Below are positions 7,286 through 15,518 of a stretch of 64,000 nucleotides of DNA, piece by piece. The stretch comes from Desulfovibrio sp. Lineage in GTDB: Bacteria > Desulfobacterota > Desulfovibrionia > Desulfovibrionales > Desulfovibrionaceae. Position 1 is the stretch's first letter, and each line of letters starts with the position of its first letter. The notes under the pieces were generated by a model that made no database searches, had not been told where the DNA came from, and was given only the letters and a program-made list of their open reading frames with translations. The translations under genes and the position numbers were made by a program. The DNA lies in NCBI RefSeq assembly GCF_019422935.1, contig NZ_JAHZCJ010000009.1, forward strand, positions 110,706 through 174,705, read 5' to 3'.

Positions 7286-7352
7286 ATTTTTTACTCAGTT
7301 GTTTGGCCAGCTATCCAATTTTTACCAGGGGCTTGCGCGGTGAGTAAAAAAT
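7286..7352. promoter_or_regulatory. Candidate ZraR enhancer: inverted 11-bp repeat
   Basis: ATTTTTTACTC (7286-7296) and its exact reverse complement GAGTAAAAAAT (7342-7352) are 45 bases apart. They lie about 115-180 bases upstream of the predicted sigma-54 start, the usual distance for enhancer-binding activators. As I recall, the enterobacterial ZraR sites also carry a GAGTAAAAA core; this should be checked. The right arm lies 37 bases before the kinase start codon, so autoregulation of the kinase gene is possible. Confidence 0.6.
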
Positions 7353-7388
7353 ACATACTTATGAAGCTGCGCCGTTGAGGAAACACTC

Positions 7389-9374
7389 ATGATCCGTTTT
7401 CGCTCATCTCTCTCCCAGCGCTTGTCGCGCATGGGCCTTTCACCCTGGATGCTGCTTGGGGCAGCCCTTATTCTCGGCCTGACACTGGTGGGGCTTTCCG
7501 TGCGCAGCAACCAGCGCGAGCGGGCTTTTATGGTGCACAACCTTACGGACAGGGCCGAGGCGCTCATTTGGGCGCTTGAAGCCGGAACCCGCACGGGCAT
7601 GCGCCTCAGCCCCGGCACTGTGCTGGGCTTGCGCCCGCTGCTCAGTGAAACGGCCCGCCAACCCGGCATTCTCTATATGGCTGTTACCGATATGAGCGGG
7701 GCCATACTTGCCCAGAGCGGCGACAGCTCGCCGATTCCCGGCGTGCCGGACGACGTCGCACCGGAATTTGCCCCCACTCCCATGCTGGTGCAGCCTCAGG
7801 ATATCCCCCCCCTTGCAGATGTTTCAGACCGGCCTATGTGGCGGGTACGCAAGGTGGATGGAAAAGAAGTTTTTGAGGTTTTTCGTGTATTTGCACCCCT
7901 GAGCCGTTCACATGGGCAACAGCACATGGGCGGGCAGCAGCATATGGGCGGCGGGCATGGCCCCCACGGCATGAGCATGATGGGCCGCATGATGGGGCAT
8001 TCATCTGATATTGACGGGCCTGATTCCAATGAGGTGTTTGGCAATCCGCCGCCGCCCCCAGTGGGAGGCTTTGGTGGCCGCCCCGGCCCTGAGGCCCCCC
8101 GGCAGGTGGTGGGTGTGGCCTTGGTTGGTTTTGACGCGCGCCCCTTTGAGGATGCTCTGGCCCAGGACGCGCGCAACAACCTGCTCTCTGCCGCGCTGGC
8201 CGCCGCCTTGGGGCTGGCTGGTTTTGTGTCCCTGTTCTGGATGCACAACAACCGTCGCTGGCGGCGTATTGTGCGCGATCAGCAGACCATGGCCGCAGAG
8301 GTTGTGGCAAACCTCCCACTTGGCCTTGTGATCAGCGACCCGAACGGGCGCATTGCCATGATCAACGACACGGCGCTGGCTATGTTCGGCAAGCAGCGCG
8401 CAGAAATATTTCCTTCTGGCGCAGAGGCTTCTCAGGGCGATGCGGACAAGCCCGGCAGGTCTGCACGGGCACGGCGGTTGCGCAGTCTACCCGGTCTGGA
8501 GTGGGAAGCTCTGGTGGGTAAACTGGTTAAGGGATCGCGCATTCTGGAGCAGGAAACAACGCTTGCCGTGCCGGGAATCAAACCGCTGACCATCAGCCTT
8601 GGCGGCGCGGCCATGCGCAATGAGGACGGCGCTTTTTTGGGCAACGTATTTGTGTTGCGCGACATTACAGAAATGAAGCGCCTTCAGGCTGACGCCCAGC
8701 GCAATGACCGGTTGGCGGCCCTTGGGCATCTGGCGGCGGGTGTGGCGCATGAAATCCGCAACCCCTTGAGCACCATCAAGGGCGTGGCCCTGTACATCGC
8801 CAAGCGCATGCCCATGGGCGGGCGCGAGGAAGAAGCCGCCCAGCGCATGATTGACGAAGTGGAACGGCTGGACCGCGTGGTTTCCGAGTTGCTGGAGTTT
8901 GCGCGTCCCGGTTCGTTTGAAACCGTGCAGGCTGATCTTGGCGAGGTCATCGGGCGGGCGCTGCGGCTTGCCGAGGCAGACCTCAAGGCCAAGAACATTA
9001 CCGTGGTTTTTGAAATGGAACCGGGCTTCCCGCTGGTGCGCATCAGCACGGAGCGGCTCACTCAGGCTCTGCTGAATCTTTTTCTCAACGCGGTTCAGGC
9101 CATGGATCACGGCGGCACCCTGCGCGTGAGTACGCGCGCGCTGCCCGATGGCATGTTCAGCATCACCGTGGCCGACACGGGGCCGGGCATCCAGGCAGAG
9201 ATTCAGGCCTCCATTTTTACGCCCTATTTTACCACAAAATCGTCGGGAACCGGCCTTGGGCTTGCCATTGTCTATCAGATTGCCGAGGGGCACGGCGGGC
9301 GCGTCAGTGTTGGCAACGCGCCGGGGCATGGGGCGGAATTTACGCTCACCCTGCCTGTAAACGGCAAGGGTTAG
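7389..9374 (+). CDS. zraS: ZraS-like membrane sensor histidine kinase with a His/Met-rich periplasmic insert
   Basis: This 661-residue protein starts at an ATG preceded by GAGGAAAC. A first helix (about 21-38) and a second (about 265-286) bracket a periplasmic sensor domain. Its C-terminal part holds a His/Met/Gly/Gln-rich insert (about 175-205) followed by a Pro/Gly run (NPPPPPVGGFGGRPG). A PAS domain follows (about 300-420). The HisKA segment LAALGHLAAGVAHEIRNPLS has its phospho-accepting His at about 454. The ATPase domain shows LLNLFLNAVQAM (N box), DTGPGI and GTGLGLAIV. Partner of the downstream regulator; family members respond to zinc or envelope stress. It is longer than enterobacterial ZraS (about 460 residues), largely because of the sensor and PAS regions. 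The insert suggests direct metal sensing. Confidence 0.87.
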   Translation: MIRFRSSLSQRLSRMGLSPWMLLGAALILGLTLVGLSVRSNQRERAFMVHNLTDRAEALIWALEAGTRTGMRLSPGTVLGLRPLLSETARQPGILYMAVTDMSGAILAQSGDSSPIPGVPDDVAPEFAPTPMLVQPQDIPPLADVSDRPMWRVRKVDGKEVFEVFRVFAPLSRSHGQQHMGGQQHMGGGHGPHGMSMMGRMMGHSSDIDGPDSNEVFGNPPPPPVGGFGGRPGPEAPRQVVGVALVGFDARPFEDALAQDARNNLLSAALAAALGLAGFVSLFWMHNNRRWRRIVRDQQTMAAEVVANLPLGLVISDPNGRIAMINDTALAMFGKQRAEIFPSGAEASQGDADKPGRSARARRLRSLPGLEWEALVGKLVKGSRILEQETTLAVPGIKPLTISLGGAAMRNEDGAFLGNVFVLRDITEMKRLQADAQRNDRLAALGHLAAGVAHEIRNPLSTIKGVALYIAKRMPMGGREEEAAQRMIDEVERLDRVVSELLEFARPGSFETVQADLGEVIGRALRLAEADLKAKNITVVFEMEPGFPLVRISTERLTQALLNLFLNAVQAMDHGGTLRVSTRALPDGMFSITVADTGPGIQAEIQASIFTPYFTTKSSGTGLGLAIVYQIAEGHGGRVSVGNAPGHGAEFTLTLPVNGKG

Positions 9375-9446
9375 GCCATTCCGCACCGTTGCGTTCTGCC
9401 AGTGGCACAGACGAAACCGCACACCGATCAGTTCAAGGATAGTGTT

Positions 9447-10808
9447 ATGACTGCAAATCCCGCCATGCAACTGCTGGTGGTGGATGACGACCACAATCAC
9501 CGCGAAATGCTGCGCGCCCTGCTTGAAGAGTGGGGCTACGCGCCCACCGGAGCTTCCAGCGGCGAGGAAGCCCTGGAGCTGTGCCGTGAACGTCCTTTTG
9601 ATCTTATTCTCATGGACGTGCGCATGGGGGGCATGAGCGGCATAGAAGCCACGCGGGCCGTCAAGGCCTACAATCCCGCCATTCCCATTCTGATCATGAC
9701 GGCCTACTCGGATGTTGCCAGCGCCGTGGAGGCGCTCAAGGCCGGGGCATACGACTACCTCACCAAACCTTTGGCCTTTGACGCGCTCAAGCTTGCCCTT
9801 GAGCGCGCCCTGGATCATGCCAGCCTGCGGCATGAGGTGCGGACTCTGCGCCACGAGCTGGCGGCAGGTCTGGACGCCCGCAACGTCATAGGGCAGAGCC
9901 AGGCCATGCGGCAGGTGCTGGATCTTGTTTCGGCCATTGCGCCCTCTGAGGCCACAGTGCTTGTGACGGGCGAATCCGGCACCGGCAAGGAAGTGGTGGC
10001 CAAGCTCATACACGCCAACAGCAACCGCCGCTCTGGCCCCTATGTGGCCGTGAACTGCGCGGCCCTGACGGAAACCCTCCTGGAATCGGAGCTTTTCGGC
10101 CACGAGAGGGGCGCGTTCACCGGGGCGGAAAAGCGCCGCGAGGGACGGTTTCTGGCAGCGGACAAAGGCACGATCTTTCTGGACGAGATTGGCGAAATTC
10201 CGCTTTCCATGCAGGTAAAGCTGTTGCGCGTCATTCAGGAGCGCGAGTTGCAGCGCGTGGGCGGCGATCAGACCGTGCGGGTGGATGTGCGCATTCTGGC
10301 GGCCACCAACAAGGATCTGGCACGCGAGGTGGAAGAAGGGCGCTTTCGGCAGGATCTGTATTACCGGCTTAATGTGGTGGCTTTGCAGTTGCCGCCTTTG
10401 CGTGAGCGCGGCGAGGATATCCCCCTGCTCGCCATGCATTTTATGAAGCTTTTTGCCGATCGTAACGGCAAGACCGTCAAGGGATTTACGCCTGGGGCCA
10501 TGGATCGCCTGCTGAAGCACAACTGGCCCGGCAACGTGCGTGAGCTGGAAAACGCCGTGGAGCGGGCAGTGGTGCTGCTGGTGGGCGAGTATATCAGCGA
10601 GCGCGAGCTGCCGCCCACCATTGGCGGGCAGGAGGCGGAGGCCCCGGGGGCGTCGCGGCTGGATTTTGCCAATATGACGCTTGAGGAGATTGAGCGTCTG
10701 GCGGTTATGGATACCCTGGCGCAGGTGGGCGGCAACAAGAGCGAGGCTGCGCGGCGTTTGGGGATTAATCGCAAGACGTTGCTGTCAAAGTTGGGGGACG
10801 GAAAATAG
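9447..10808 (+). CDS. zraR: ZraR-like sigma-54-dependent response regulator
   Basis: The ATG at 9447 follows AAGGAT, giving 453 residues. The receiver domain carries the phosphorylated Asp at about residue 57 (LILMDVRMG) and the conserved Lys in YLTKPL. The central AAA+ domain has Walker A GESGTGKE (about 175), the sigma-54 contact loop GAFTGA (222-227), the Walker [10 protein letters not shown] and the arginine-finger block DLYYRLNV. The C-terminal Fis-type helix-turn-helix is [18 protein letters not shown]. It follows the kinase gene closely and should activate the divergent sigma-54 promoter at 7181-7195. Length and domain order match NtrC-type activators. The metal-stress role is inferred from the adjacent zraP-like gene. 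Confidence 0.92.
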   Translation: MTANPAMQLLVVDDDHNHREMLRALLEEWGYAPTGASSGEEALELCRERPFDLILMDVRMGGMSGIEATRAVKAYNPAIPILIMTAYSDVASAVEALKAGAYDYLTKPLAFDALKLALERALDHASLRHEVRTLRHELAAGLDARNVIGQSQAMRQVLDLVSAIAPSEATVLVTGESGTGKEVVAKLIHANSNRRSGPYVAVNCAALTETLLESELFGHERGAFTGAEKRREGRFLAADKGTIFLDEIGEIPLSMQVKLLRVIQERELQRVGGDQTVRVDVRILAATNKDLAREVEEGRFRQDLYYRLNVVALQLPPLRERGEDIPLLAMHFMKLFADRNGKTVKGFTPGAMDRLLKHNWPGNVRELENAVERAVVLLVGEYISERELPPTIGGQEAEAPGASRLDFANMTLEEIERLAVMDTLAQVGGNKSEAARRLGINRKTLLSKLGDGK

Positions 10809-10839
10809 CGCCGCGACGGTGGCGTGGCAAGGAGAGAAA

Positions 10840-11640
10840 AGGCAGAAGTGGGGAGAGTTTTTTGTGGAGGGGTGAGCCTGTCGAGCGCATTTACGCAAAC
10901 CCGACTTTTTTGCCCTGACTGCGTTAAAATCCTGTTTTTGATGCTCACGTACATGAGTACGCTGCGCTCAAAAACAGGATTTTTCCTTGTCAGTCCAGAA
11001 AAATGCGTATTTTGCAAATTTACTCAACACCAGCCATCGCCTTCGCGTTCGCTCCGGCGAGTTTAAGGAAGGCGACGCCACGACCATCTCCTGATGGTGA
11101 ACAAATTTTTCTGACTCGTAATTTATCTGCCTAGGCATGGTTGAAAGGCAATTACCATCACCACAGGCAGAGTGACGCTGGCGGTTATGTTCGTGATGCA
11201 ATTTGATCTTTTCCAAGTTCGTTGAACCAGAACATACTGAAATAACTGAAATAGTACAAGGTAATTACCTGAGCTAGCAATAGCATCAAGGGGAGTTGGC
11301 TGAAACGGAGTTTGATCGAAGCGAAAGCGGACTCTGGCATAAACGCGGCGCGGAGGGAGATCACCTGAGCGAGCGAAGCGAGGGAAGGAAGCTCCCGCAG
11401 CAGGAGACGCGTTGCCCTCGTTGCCTGACGGAAATTGAAAACGTTTCTTAGGGGGTGTTCCGGGGGGAGTGCAGAGGGGGGCAAGGAGGGGCGCAGCCCC
11501 TAACAGGCCCCCTCTGCCCCACGCCGGGGAGGCGAAATCGCACGCCGCGCAGGCGTCCCAAACTCCGCCGAGAGCGGAACCAAGCGCTCGAAGGGCCGCA
11601 ACCTTTAAGTCCCACACGGGAGAAGCAGAGCTACGTGCCC
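10840..11640. repeat. Dispersed non-coding repeat, copy A
   Basis: The whole gap between zraR (ends 10808) and the leftward DUF4198 gene (ends 11753) is occupied by sequence that recurs at 54.3-55.2 kb. The left module (about 10840-11160) runs from a conserved GAGCCTGTCGAGCGCATTTA through a large hairpin to the block CACGACCATCTCCTGATGG. A divergent spacer follows. The right module (about 11310-11610) begins near GGCGCGGAGGGAGATCACCT and ends near CCCAAACTCCGCCG. I see no convincing gene: a 199-codon leftward frame across it has no ribosome site, family match or coding character. No transposase, terminal repeats or target duplication are visible. Both copies lie between converging genes. Confidence 0.85.
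10895..11015. other. Large imperfect hairpin inside repeat copy A
   Basis: The perfect inner arms AAAATCCTGTTTTTGA (10926-10941) and its reverse complement (10968-10983) are extended outward by about 30 more imperfectly paired bases on each side. T runs follow the inner stem in both directions, so it may act as a two-way terminator for the converging genes. Confidence 0.75.
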
Positions 11641-11699
11641 AAGGGCAGCAGCCAACGCCATTAACTGACAAAAAAACGCGCCGCGCAGGCATAAAACGC

Positions 11700-11734
11700 A
11701 AAAATCCCCGGTCACGCTTCACCGTAACCGGGGA
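11700..11734 (-). terminator. Terminator of the DUF4198 gene
   Basis: An 8-bp perfect stem (11705-11712 with 11727-11734) is followed leftward by a run of five T. Confidence 0.8.
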
Positions 11735-11752
11735 CTCTCAATTTTCAACAAA

Positions 11753-12868
11753 CTAGCGCTTCCGCGTCTCGCTGGAAAGACTGTCCACATACAACCAGAA
11801 CAGTGTCCCTAGTTGCAGAGGCTTGGGCTGCCCATCAGGCCCCTTGAGCGGATCTCCGGGAATACTGGCCATGCAACACCACCAGCCGGGCTGGTTCAAG
11901 ACAAAGGAGAATTCCCCCTTGTTGTTGGTGCGGGCGGCGATATCCTCATGCCATGAGGTCGGCACGGGGCGTTTTTCTGTATTAATGCGCGCCATGCGGA
12001 CAGAAGCGGCGGGAAGGGGTTTGCCGTCCATGAGCACCACGCCGGAAAACATGGCGGGCGCAGTAAGGCCAAAGGGCCGGGAAAGCGGTACGATTTCAAA
12101 ACGCTGGCCTACGGGCAGGTTCCAGCCGCGTTCAACGCCGTACACAGGCAGTGTTGTTTTGACGTAATGCTGCAAAAAGCGTCCGTGCGCGGCATCCCAC
12201 CAGGGGCGACCTTCTATGATGAACTGGTAGAGGCCGGGCTTGGTCAGAGCAACATTGGCTCCCCATGCTTTCTGGTTCAGGTAACGGATTTCTTCCATGT
12301 CGCCCAGCAGGTCTCGCCGTTCGGGCTGCGCCACGCCGTCTTTGACAGGAGTGGCGCTGTCGTAACGCAGCACCGCAAACATCTGCGGCATGTCCATGAC
12401 CAACCCTTCATACTGGAAGGGGCGCATCATGGTGATAAGCACGTCTACTTCTTCATCTATCTGTGTGTCAGCGGGTGCTGGCGCGGGGGCAGCCTGTTCC
12501 GGTTTGGCCGGGGCGTCTGCCGGGGCGGCCTCGCCGTTGGGCGCGGGTTTCCCCTCGGCAGAGGGCGTAGCGGGGGCCTGTTCCTGCTGCTTGCCAGCGG
12601 CATCAGCGGGTTGTTCTGCCTTGGGAGATGCTGTTTTGGCATCTTGCTGGCGTTTTTCGTCTTTTTTATCTTCGCGTTTGGCGGGGGCGTCCTGCTTTGG
12701 CCGGGGGGCGGGTGCTTCAATACTGGGCTGGCTGGGCACCAGCAGGGTCACCTGCGCCTGCGCAGATGGCGCAAAAAAAAGAAAGGACAAAACAGCCCAA
12801 CACGCGGCGGCAACTGCACTTTTATGTTCAAATAACCCCAGATGACAGGAACGGTGTGCGCTGGGCAT
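11753..12868 (-). CDS. Periplasmic DUF4198-type protein with a long Pro/Ala/Lys linker
   Basis: The ATG at 12868 follows AGGAGA, giving 371 residues. A signal peptide (hydrophobic core WAVLSFLFFA, cleavage near SAQAQ) is followed by a low-complexity Pro/Ala/Lys/Gln linker of roughly 100 residues. The folded domain then starts near VDVLITMMRPFQYEGLVMDMP and continues through GLYQFIIEGRPWWDAAHGRFLQHYVKT and GVVLMDGKPLPAASV to an Ig-like GEFSFVLNQPGWW end. This is the DUF4198 pattern, periplasmic proteins often found with nickel/cobalt uptake, though no transporter is adjacent here. Function is uncertain. It may be co-transcribed with comF upstream (gap 132 bases). Confidence 0.7.
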   Translation of the reverse strand: MPSAHRSCHLGLFEHKSAVAAACWAVLSFLFFAPSAQAQVTLLVPSQPSIEAPAPRPKQDAPAKREDKKDEKRQQDAKTASPKAEQPADAAGKQQEQAPATPSAEGKPAPNGEAAPADAPAKPEQAAPAPAPADTQIDEEVDVLITMMRPFQYEGLVMDMPQMFAVLRYDSATPVKDGVAQPERRDLLGDMEEIRYLNQKAWGANVALTKPGLYQFIIEGRPWWDAAHGRFLQHYVKTTLPVYGVERGWNLPVGQRFEIVPLSRPFGLTAPAMFSGVVLMDGKPLPAASVRMARINTEKRPVPTSWHEDIAARTNNKGEFSFVLNQPGWWCCMASIPGDPLKGPDGQPKPLQLGTLFWLYVDSLSSETRKR

Positions 12869-13000
12869 GAAATCTCCTGTGCGCCCAAGCCTGCGATATA
12901 CAGAGGGATTGGCTCTGTTTCCGCATATAGAGGTGGGCGCGAGTGTATGTGACCTGTGTATAGCCCAAGAGCACGAGCTTGTCATGTGCTGCGTGCACAC

Positions 13001-13837
13001 TCAGCCCGCATGGCTCGGTATATCCGAAATTTCGGCGGCAGTGTTGAGCGGCGTTCTGGCCGCAAAGACCGCATCCACCCGTGCGGCTCCACCTGCGAGC
13101 AGGGCGCTGGCTGCTGCGTTCATGGTGCTGCCAGTAGTCATGACATCGTCCACAATCCACACGCGCAACCCTCTGGCCTCGGGCGATGCGGCAAAGCTGT
13201 GACGCACGTTGCTGCGCCGGTCTTTTGCCCCCAGGTGCGCCTGCTCCTGACCGGGCACGGGGCGGGTAAGCAGCCTTGAAGACAAAGGCAGGCCAGACAG
13301 CCCGTGCAGCGCCCGCGCCAGTTCGTGGGCCTGATTGTATCCCCTGCGGCGCAGGTGGGCAGGATGCTGCGGCACTGCCACTATGACATCTGGCCTGGGC
13401 AGACAGGCCACGGATTCAAGCAGAAAATTTCCCAGCAGGGGGGCAAGGTACAGATGCCCGTCAAACTTGAGCCGAAGCAGGGTGTGCCGCAAGGCACCCT
13501 GATAGAGACCGTAGAAAGCAGAGCCGCTCCACGGCGGGGGATTTTGAAGGCATGCGCCGCAGATGCTGTTGCCAGCTTGTGGGTCAGAAGGCGGAATGCC
13601 GCAGCGCGGGCATCTGGGCCCGGCGTATTGGGCGAGCAGGGCGCTGCATCGGGGACAAAGGAGGGATTCCGGCGCTGGCGCGTCTTGGGGGTGCGCCGCA
13701 AAAACAGGGGAAAAGGGGCGCAGGCAGTGCAAGCAGCGGTCTTGGTTAAGCCCCAGTGCGTTTTGCATGCAGGCCAGCGCAGAACTGATCCAGCCGAAAC
13801 GTGCAGGAGAGTGCGTCTGGGGTTTGTCATGCACCAT
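13001..13837 (-). CDS. comF: ComF-family phosphoribosyltransferase
   Basis: From the ATG at 13837 the protein has 278 residues; a TTG at 13858 would add seven, and neither start has a clear ribosome site. The N-terminal zinc-ribbon cysteines appear as RCLHC and LCPRCSALL, PRCPRCGIPP and ICGACLQNPP. The type I phosphoribosyltransferase core has VIVAVPQHPAHLRRRGYNQA and the PRPP-binding loop VWIVDDVMTTGSTM. ComF proteins are needed for DNA uptake in some bacteria but occur widely without competence, so the physiological role here is unknown. The gene follows the flavoprotein gene by 32 bases on the same strand. Confidence 0.9.
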   Translation of the reverse strand: MVHDKPQTHSPARFGWISSALACMQNALGLNQDRCLHCLRPFSPVFAAHPQDAPAPESLLCPRCSALLAQYAGPRCPRCGIPPSDPQAGNSICGACLQNPPPWSGSAFYGLYQGALRHTLLRLKFDGHLYLAPLLGNFLLESVACLPRPDVIVAVPQHPAHLRRRGYNQAHELARALHGLSGLPLSSRLLTRPVPGQEQAHLGAKDRRSNVRHSFAASPEARGLRVWIVDDVMTTGSTMNAAASALLAGGAARVDAVFAARTPLNTAAEISDIPSHAG

Positions 13838-13869
13838 GGGGTGAACAATGGGGTGCAAAATGGCGCGGG

Positions 13870-14556
13870 CTATGGTTTGTTCGCGTCATCAGGCAGGGGC
13901 TGGGTCAGCTCATAGCTGGCATTTTCTGTGGCGAGCCTGTGGCCCCAGTCGTGTCCCCAGGCATGCAGGGCGGCCATCACTGCGGGGCGTTCGTGCAGAT
14001 CCTTGATTGATTCAAGGCCGCGCAGCAGTCGGGTTTCCCGAACGGCAGCCCCAAGGGGAGCCAGAAAGTATTTGAGGGAAAGCAGCGAGCCTGAAAAAAG
14101 CAGATTGCCGCGCCGCCGCCCTGCGGTCATGGCCACAAGCACGGGCTTTGCGCGGGAAAGAGGCAGGGAAACGCGGTCTTCGCCGCCCTGCAGCATCCAG
14201 AACCGCTGGGTTCTGTCGATGAGCGCCTTGAAGTGCGCTGGCAGAAAATAGAAATAAATGGGGGAAGAAATCATGACCATCTGAGCTTCGTTGATCATCT
14301 GGAAAACTTCTTCGGCCTGATCCATATGGGCACAGGCATCATTCTGGCCGGGGAGGGGACGGTCGGCCAGAACGCATTTGTGCGGCGGCCTCGAGCAGCC
14401 GCCGCAGCCTGTACAGGGCGAAAATGCGTAGTCGCGCAGGGCTACAGTGCGCGCTTCAATTCCGGCTTCGGCCATACCCTTTGTAAAAAGGTTCGCCACC
14501 GAATCAGAAACGCCTCCCACATGAGGACTGCACTGGAGCACAAGCACGTTGTTCAT
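13870..14556 (-). CDS. Flavodoxin-fold NAD(P)H/FMN reductase (iron-sulfur flavoprotein type)
   Basis: This 228-residue protein starts with VLVLQCSPHVGGVSDSVANLF, an FMN phosphate-binding loop of the NADPH-dependent FMN reductase/flavodoxin-like family. The block YAFSPCTGCGGCSRPPHKCVL holds a compact cysteine cluster (CxxCxxC plus a further Cys) of the kind that binds an iron-sulfur centre or acts in redox chemistry. MISSPIYFYFLPAHFKALIDR is the standard FMN-site block. Such proteins are common electron shuttles in anaerobes. Its start overlaps the end of the MBL-fold gene by four bases, so the two are translationally coupled. The substrate is unknown. Confidence 0.85.
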   Translation of the reverse strand: MNNVLVLQCSPHVGGVSDSVANLFTKGMAEAGIEARTVALRDYAFSPCTGCGGCSRPPHKCVLADRPLPGQNDACAHMDQAEEVFQMINEAQMVMISSPIYFYFLPAHFKALIDRTQRFWMLQGGEDRVSLPLSRAKPVLVAMTAGRRRGNLLFSGSLLSLKYFLAPLGAAVRETRLLRGLESIKDLHERPAVMAALHAWGHDWGHRLATENASYELTQPLPDDANKP

Positions 14557-15179
14557 AGCTGAAATTCACCGCAAAAAGGGTTGCTCTTTTTTTCATCGCC
14601 AATGGTGGTGGAGGGACCATGCCCAGGGTATACCACTGCGTCTTCCGGCAGTTTGAAAAGTACTTCCGTCACCGAGCGCAGCAGGCCCTTGTGGTCGCCG
14701 CCAGGAAAGTCCGTACGGCCAATGGAGCGGTAAAAGAGCGCGTCGCCCGTAAAAACAAGTTTTTCAGTAGGGAAAAACAGCGAAACGCCGCCCGGGGTGT
14801 GCCCAGGGGTGGCAAACACTTCGCATTCCATACCGCCAAATGATGTCTTGCCCAGAGCTATGGGCTGCGACTCATAAGGCGTCACAGTGGGAAAGCCCCA
14901 CAGGCCGCCCTGTGCGGATTCCGTCCCCTCCAGGCAATCGTCGTCGGCGCTGATATAAACAGGCGCTCCCGTGGCCTTCTGCAAGTCCGCCACACCGTAA
15001 ACGTGGTCGAAGTGTCGATGGGTAATGCAGATGGCAGCCAGCTTCAGACCGTGCGTAGCCAGATACTCCAGCATGGGTTCCGGGTCGCCGCCCACATCTA
15101 CCGCAACGGCCTGCGTGCCGCTGTGGATAAGGTAGCTGTTGGTCTGCAAAGGGCCGAGGGGAAAGGTGGCAACTGGCAT
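14553..15179 (-). CDS. MBL-fold metallo-hydrolase (glyoxalase II-like)
   Basis: The ATG at 15179 follows AAAGGAAC, giving 208 residues; the family-typical PLGPLQTNSYLI block lies immediately after it. The metal-binding THRHFDH motif is at about residue 60, with further ligands in FATPGHTPGGVS, FTGDALF and VYPGHGPSTTI. This is the short glyoxalase II-like branch of the metallo-beta-lactamase fold, which hydrolyses thioesters such as S-lactoylglutathione or related persulfide compounds; the true substrate cannot be read from sequence. It is the first gene of a leftward cluster with the flavoprotein and comF. Confidence 0.88.
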   Translation of the reverse strand: MPVATFPLGPLQTNSYLIHSGTQAVAVDVGGDPEPMLEYLATHGLKLAAICITHRHFDHVYGVADLQKATGAPVYISADDDCLEGTESAQGGLWGFPTVTPYESQPIALGKTSFGGMECEVFATPGHTPGGVSLFFPTEKLVFTGDALFYRSIGRTDFPGGDHKGLLRSVTEVLFKLPEDAVVYPGHGPSTTIGDEKKSNPFCGEFQL

Positions 15180-15518
15180 AAAAGTTCCTTTGGCTTGTCG
15201 ATACCAGGCGCGCAATGGTTTGCTGGGCGCAAAAATACCGACTTTGGATATACTATCTTGGATGGTTTTCTCAGGCAAGAGGCCGATGCGTAAACCAAGG
15301 CGGCAGTGGCAAAATTTTATCCGTCACAGTGCCCTTATATCTTTAGATTTAGCCACTCAATGGGTCAAAAGCAAGCTGTGGGCATAACTTGGCCTCAGGC
15401 TTGCCGTACCGGGCATGGAGCCGGAATGGAAAAGCCTTGCATTGCTGGACAGGCAGACGGGGAGTATCTGTCTTGAAATTTTCTAGACAAGCAGTCCTTG
15501 CCACACTACAATTTGAAG
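15180..15518. other. Divergent intergenic region, MBL hydrolase / GGDEF-TPR gene
   Basis: These 339 bases separate two outward-facing genes and should hold both promoters. The only element I can point to is a weak sigma-54-like match, TGGCCTCAGGCTTGC, at 15390-15404 on the plus strand. It has correct GG-GC spacing but a poor middle of the -24 block. I see no gene or RNA. Confidence 0.4.

Noticed and set aside
8487..10520. 677-codon open frame on the minus strand
   Set aside because: It lies fully antisense to the kinase and response regulator genes, which have clear domains; the long frame is a by-product of GC-rich codon use.
11123..11722. 199-codon minus-strand frame in repeat copy A
   Set aside because: A partly similar frame occurs in copy B, but neither has a start signal, and the frame is not kept through the repeat; it reflects the GC-rich repeated DNA.
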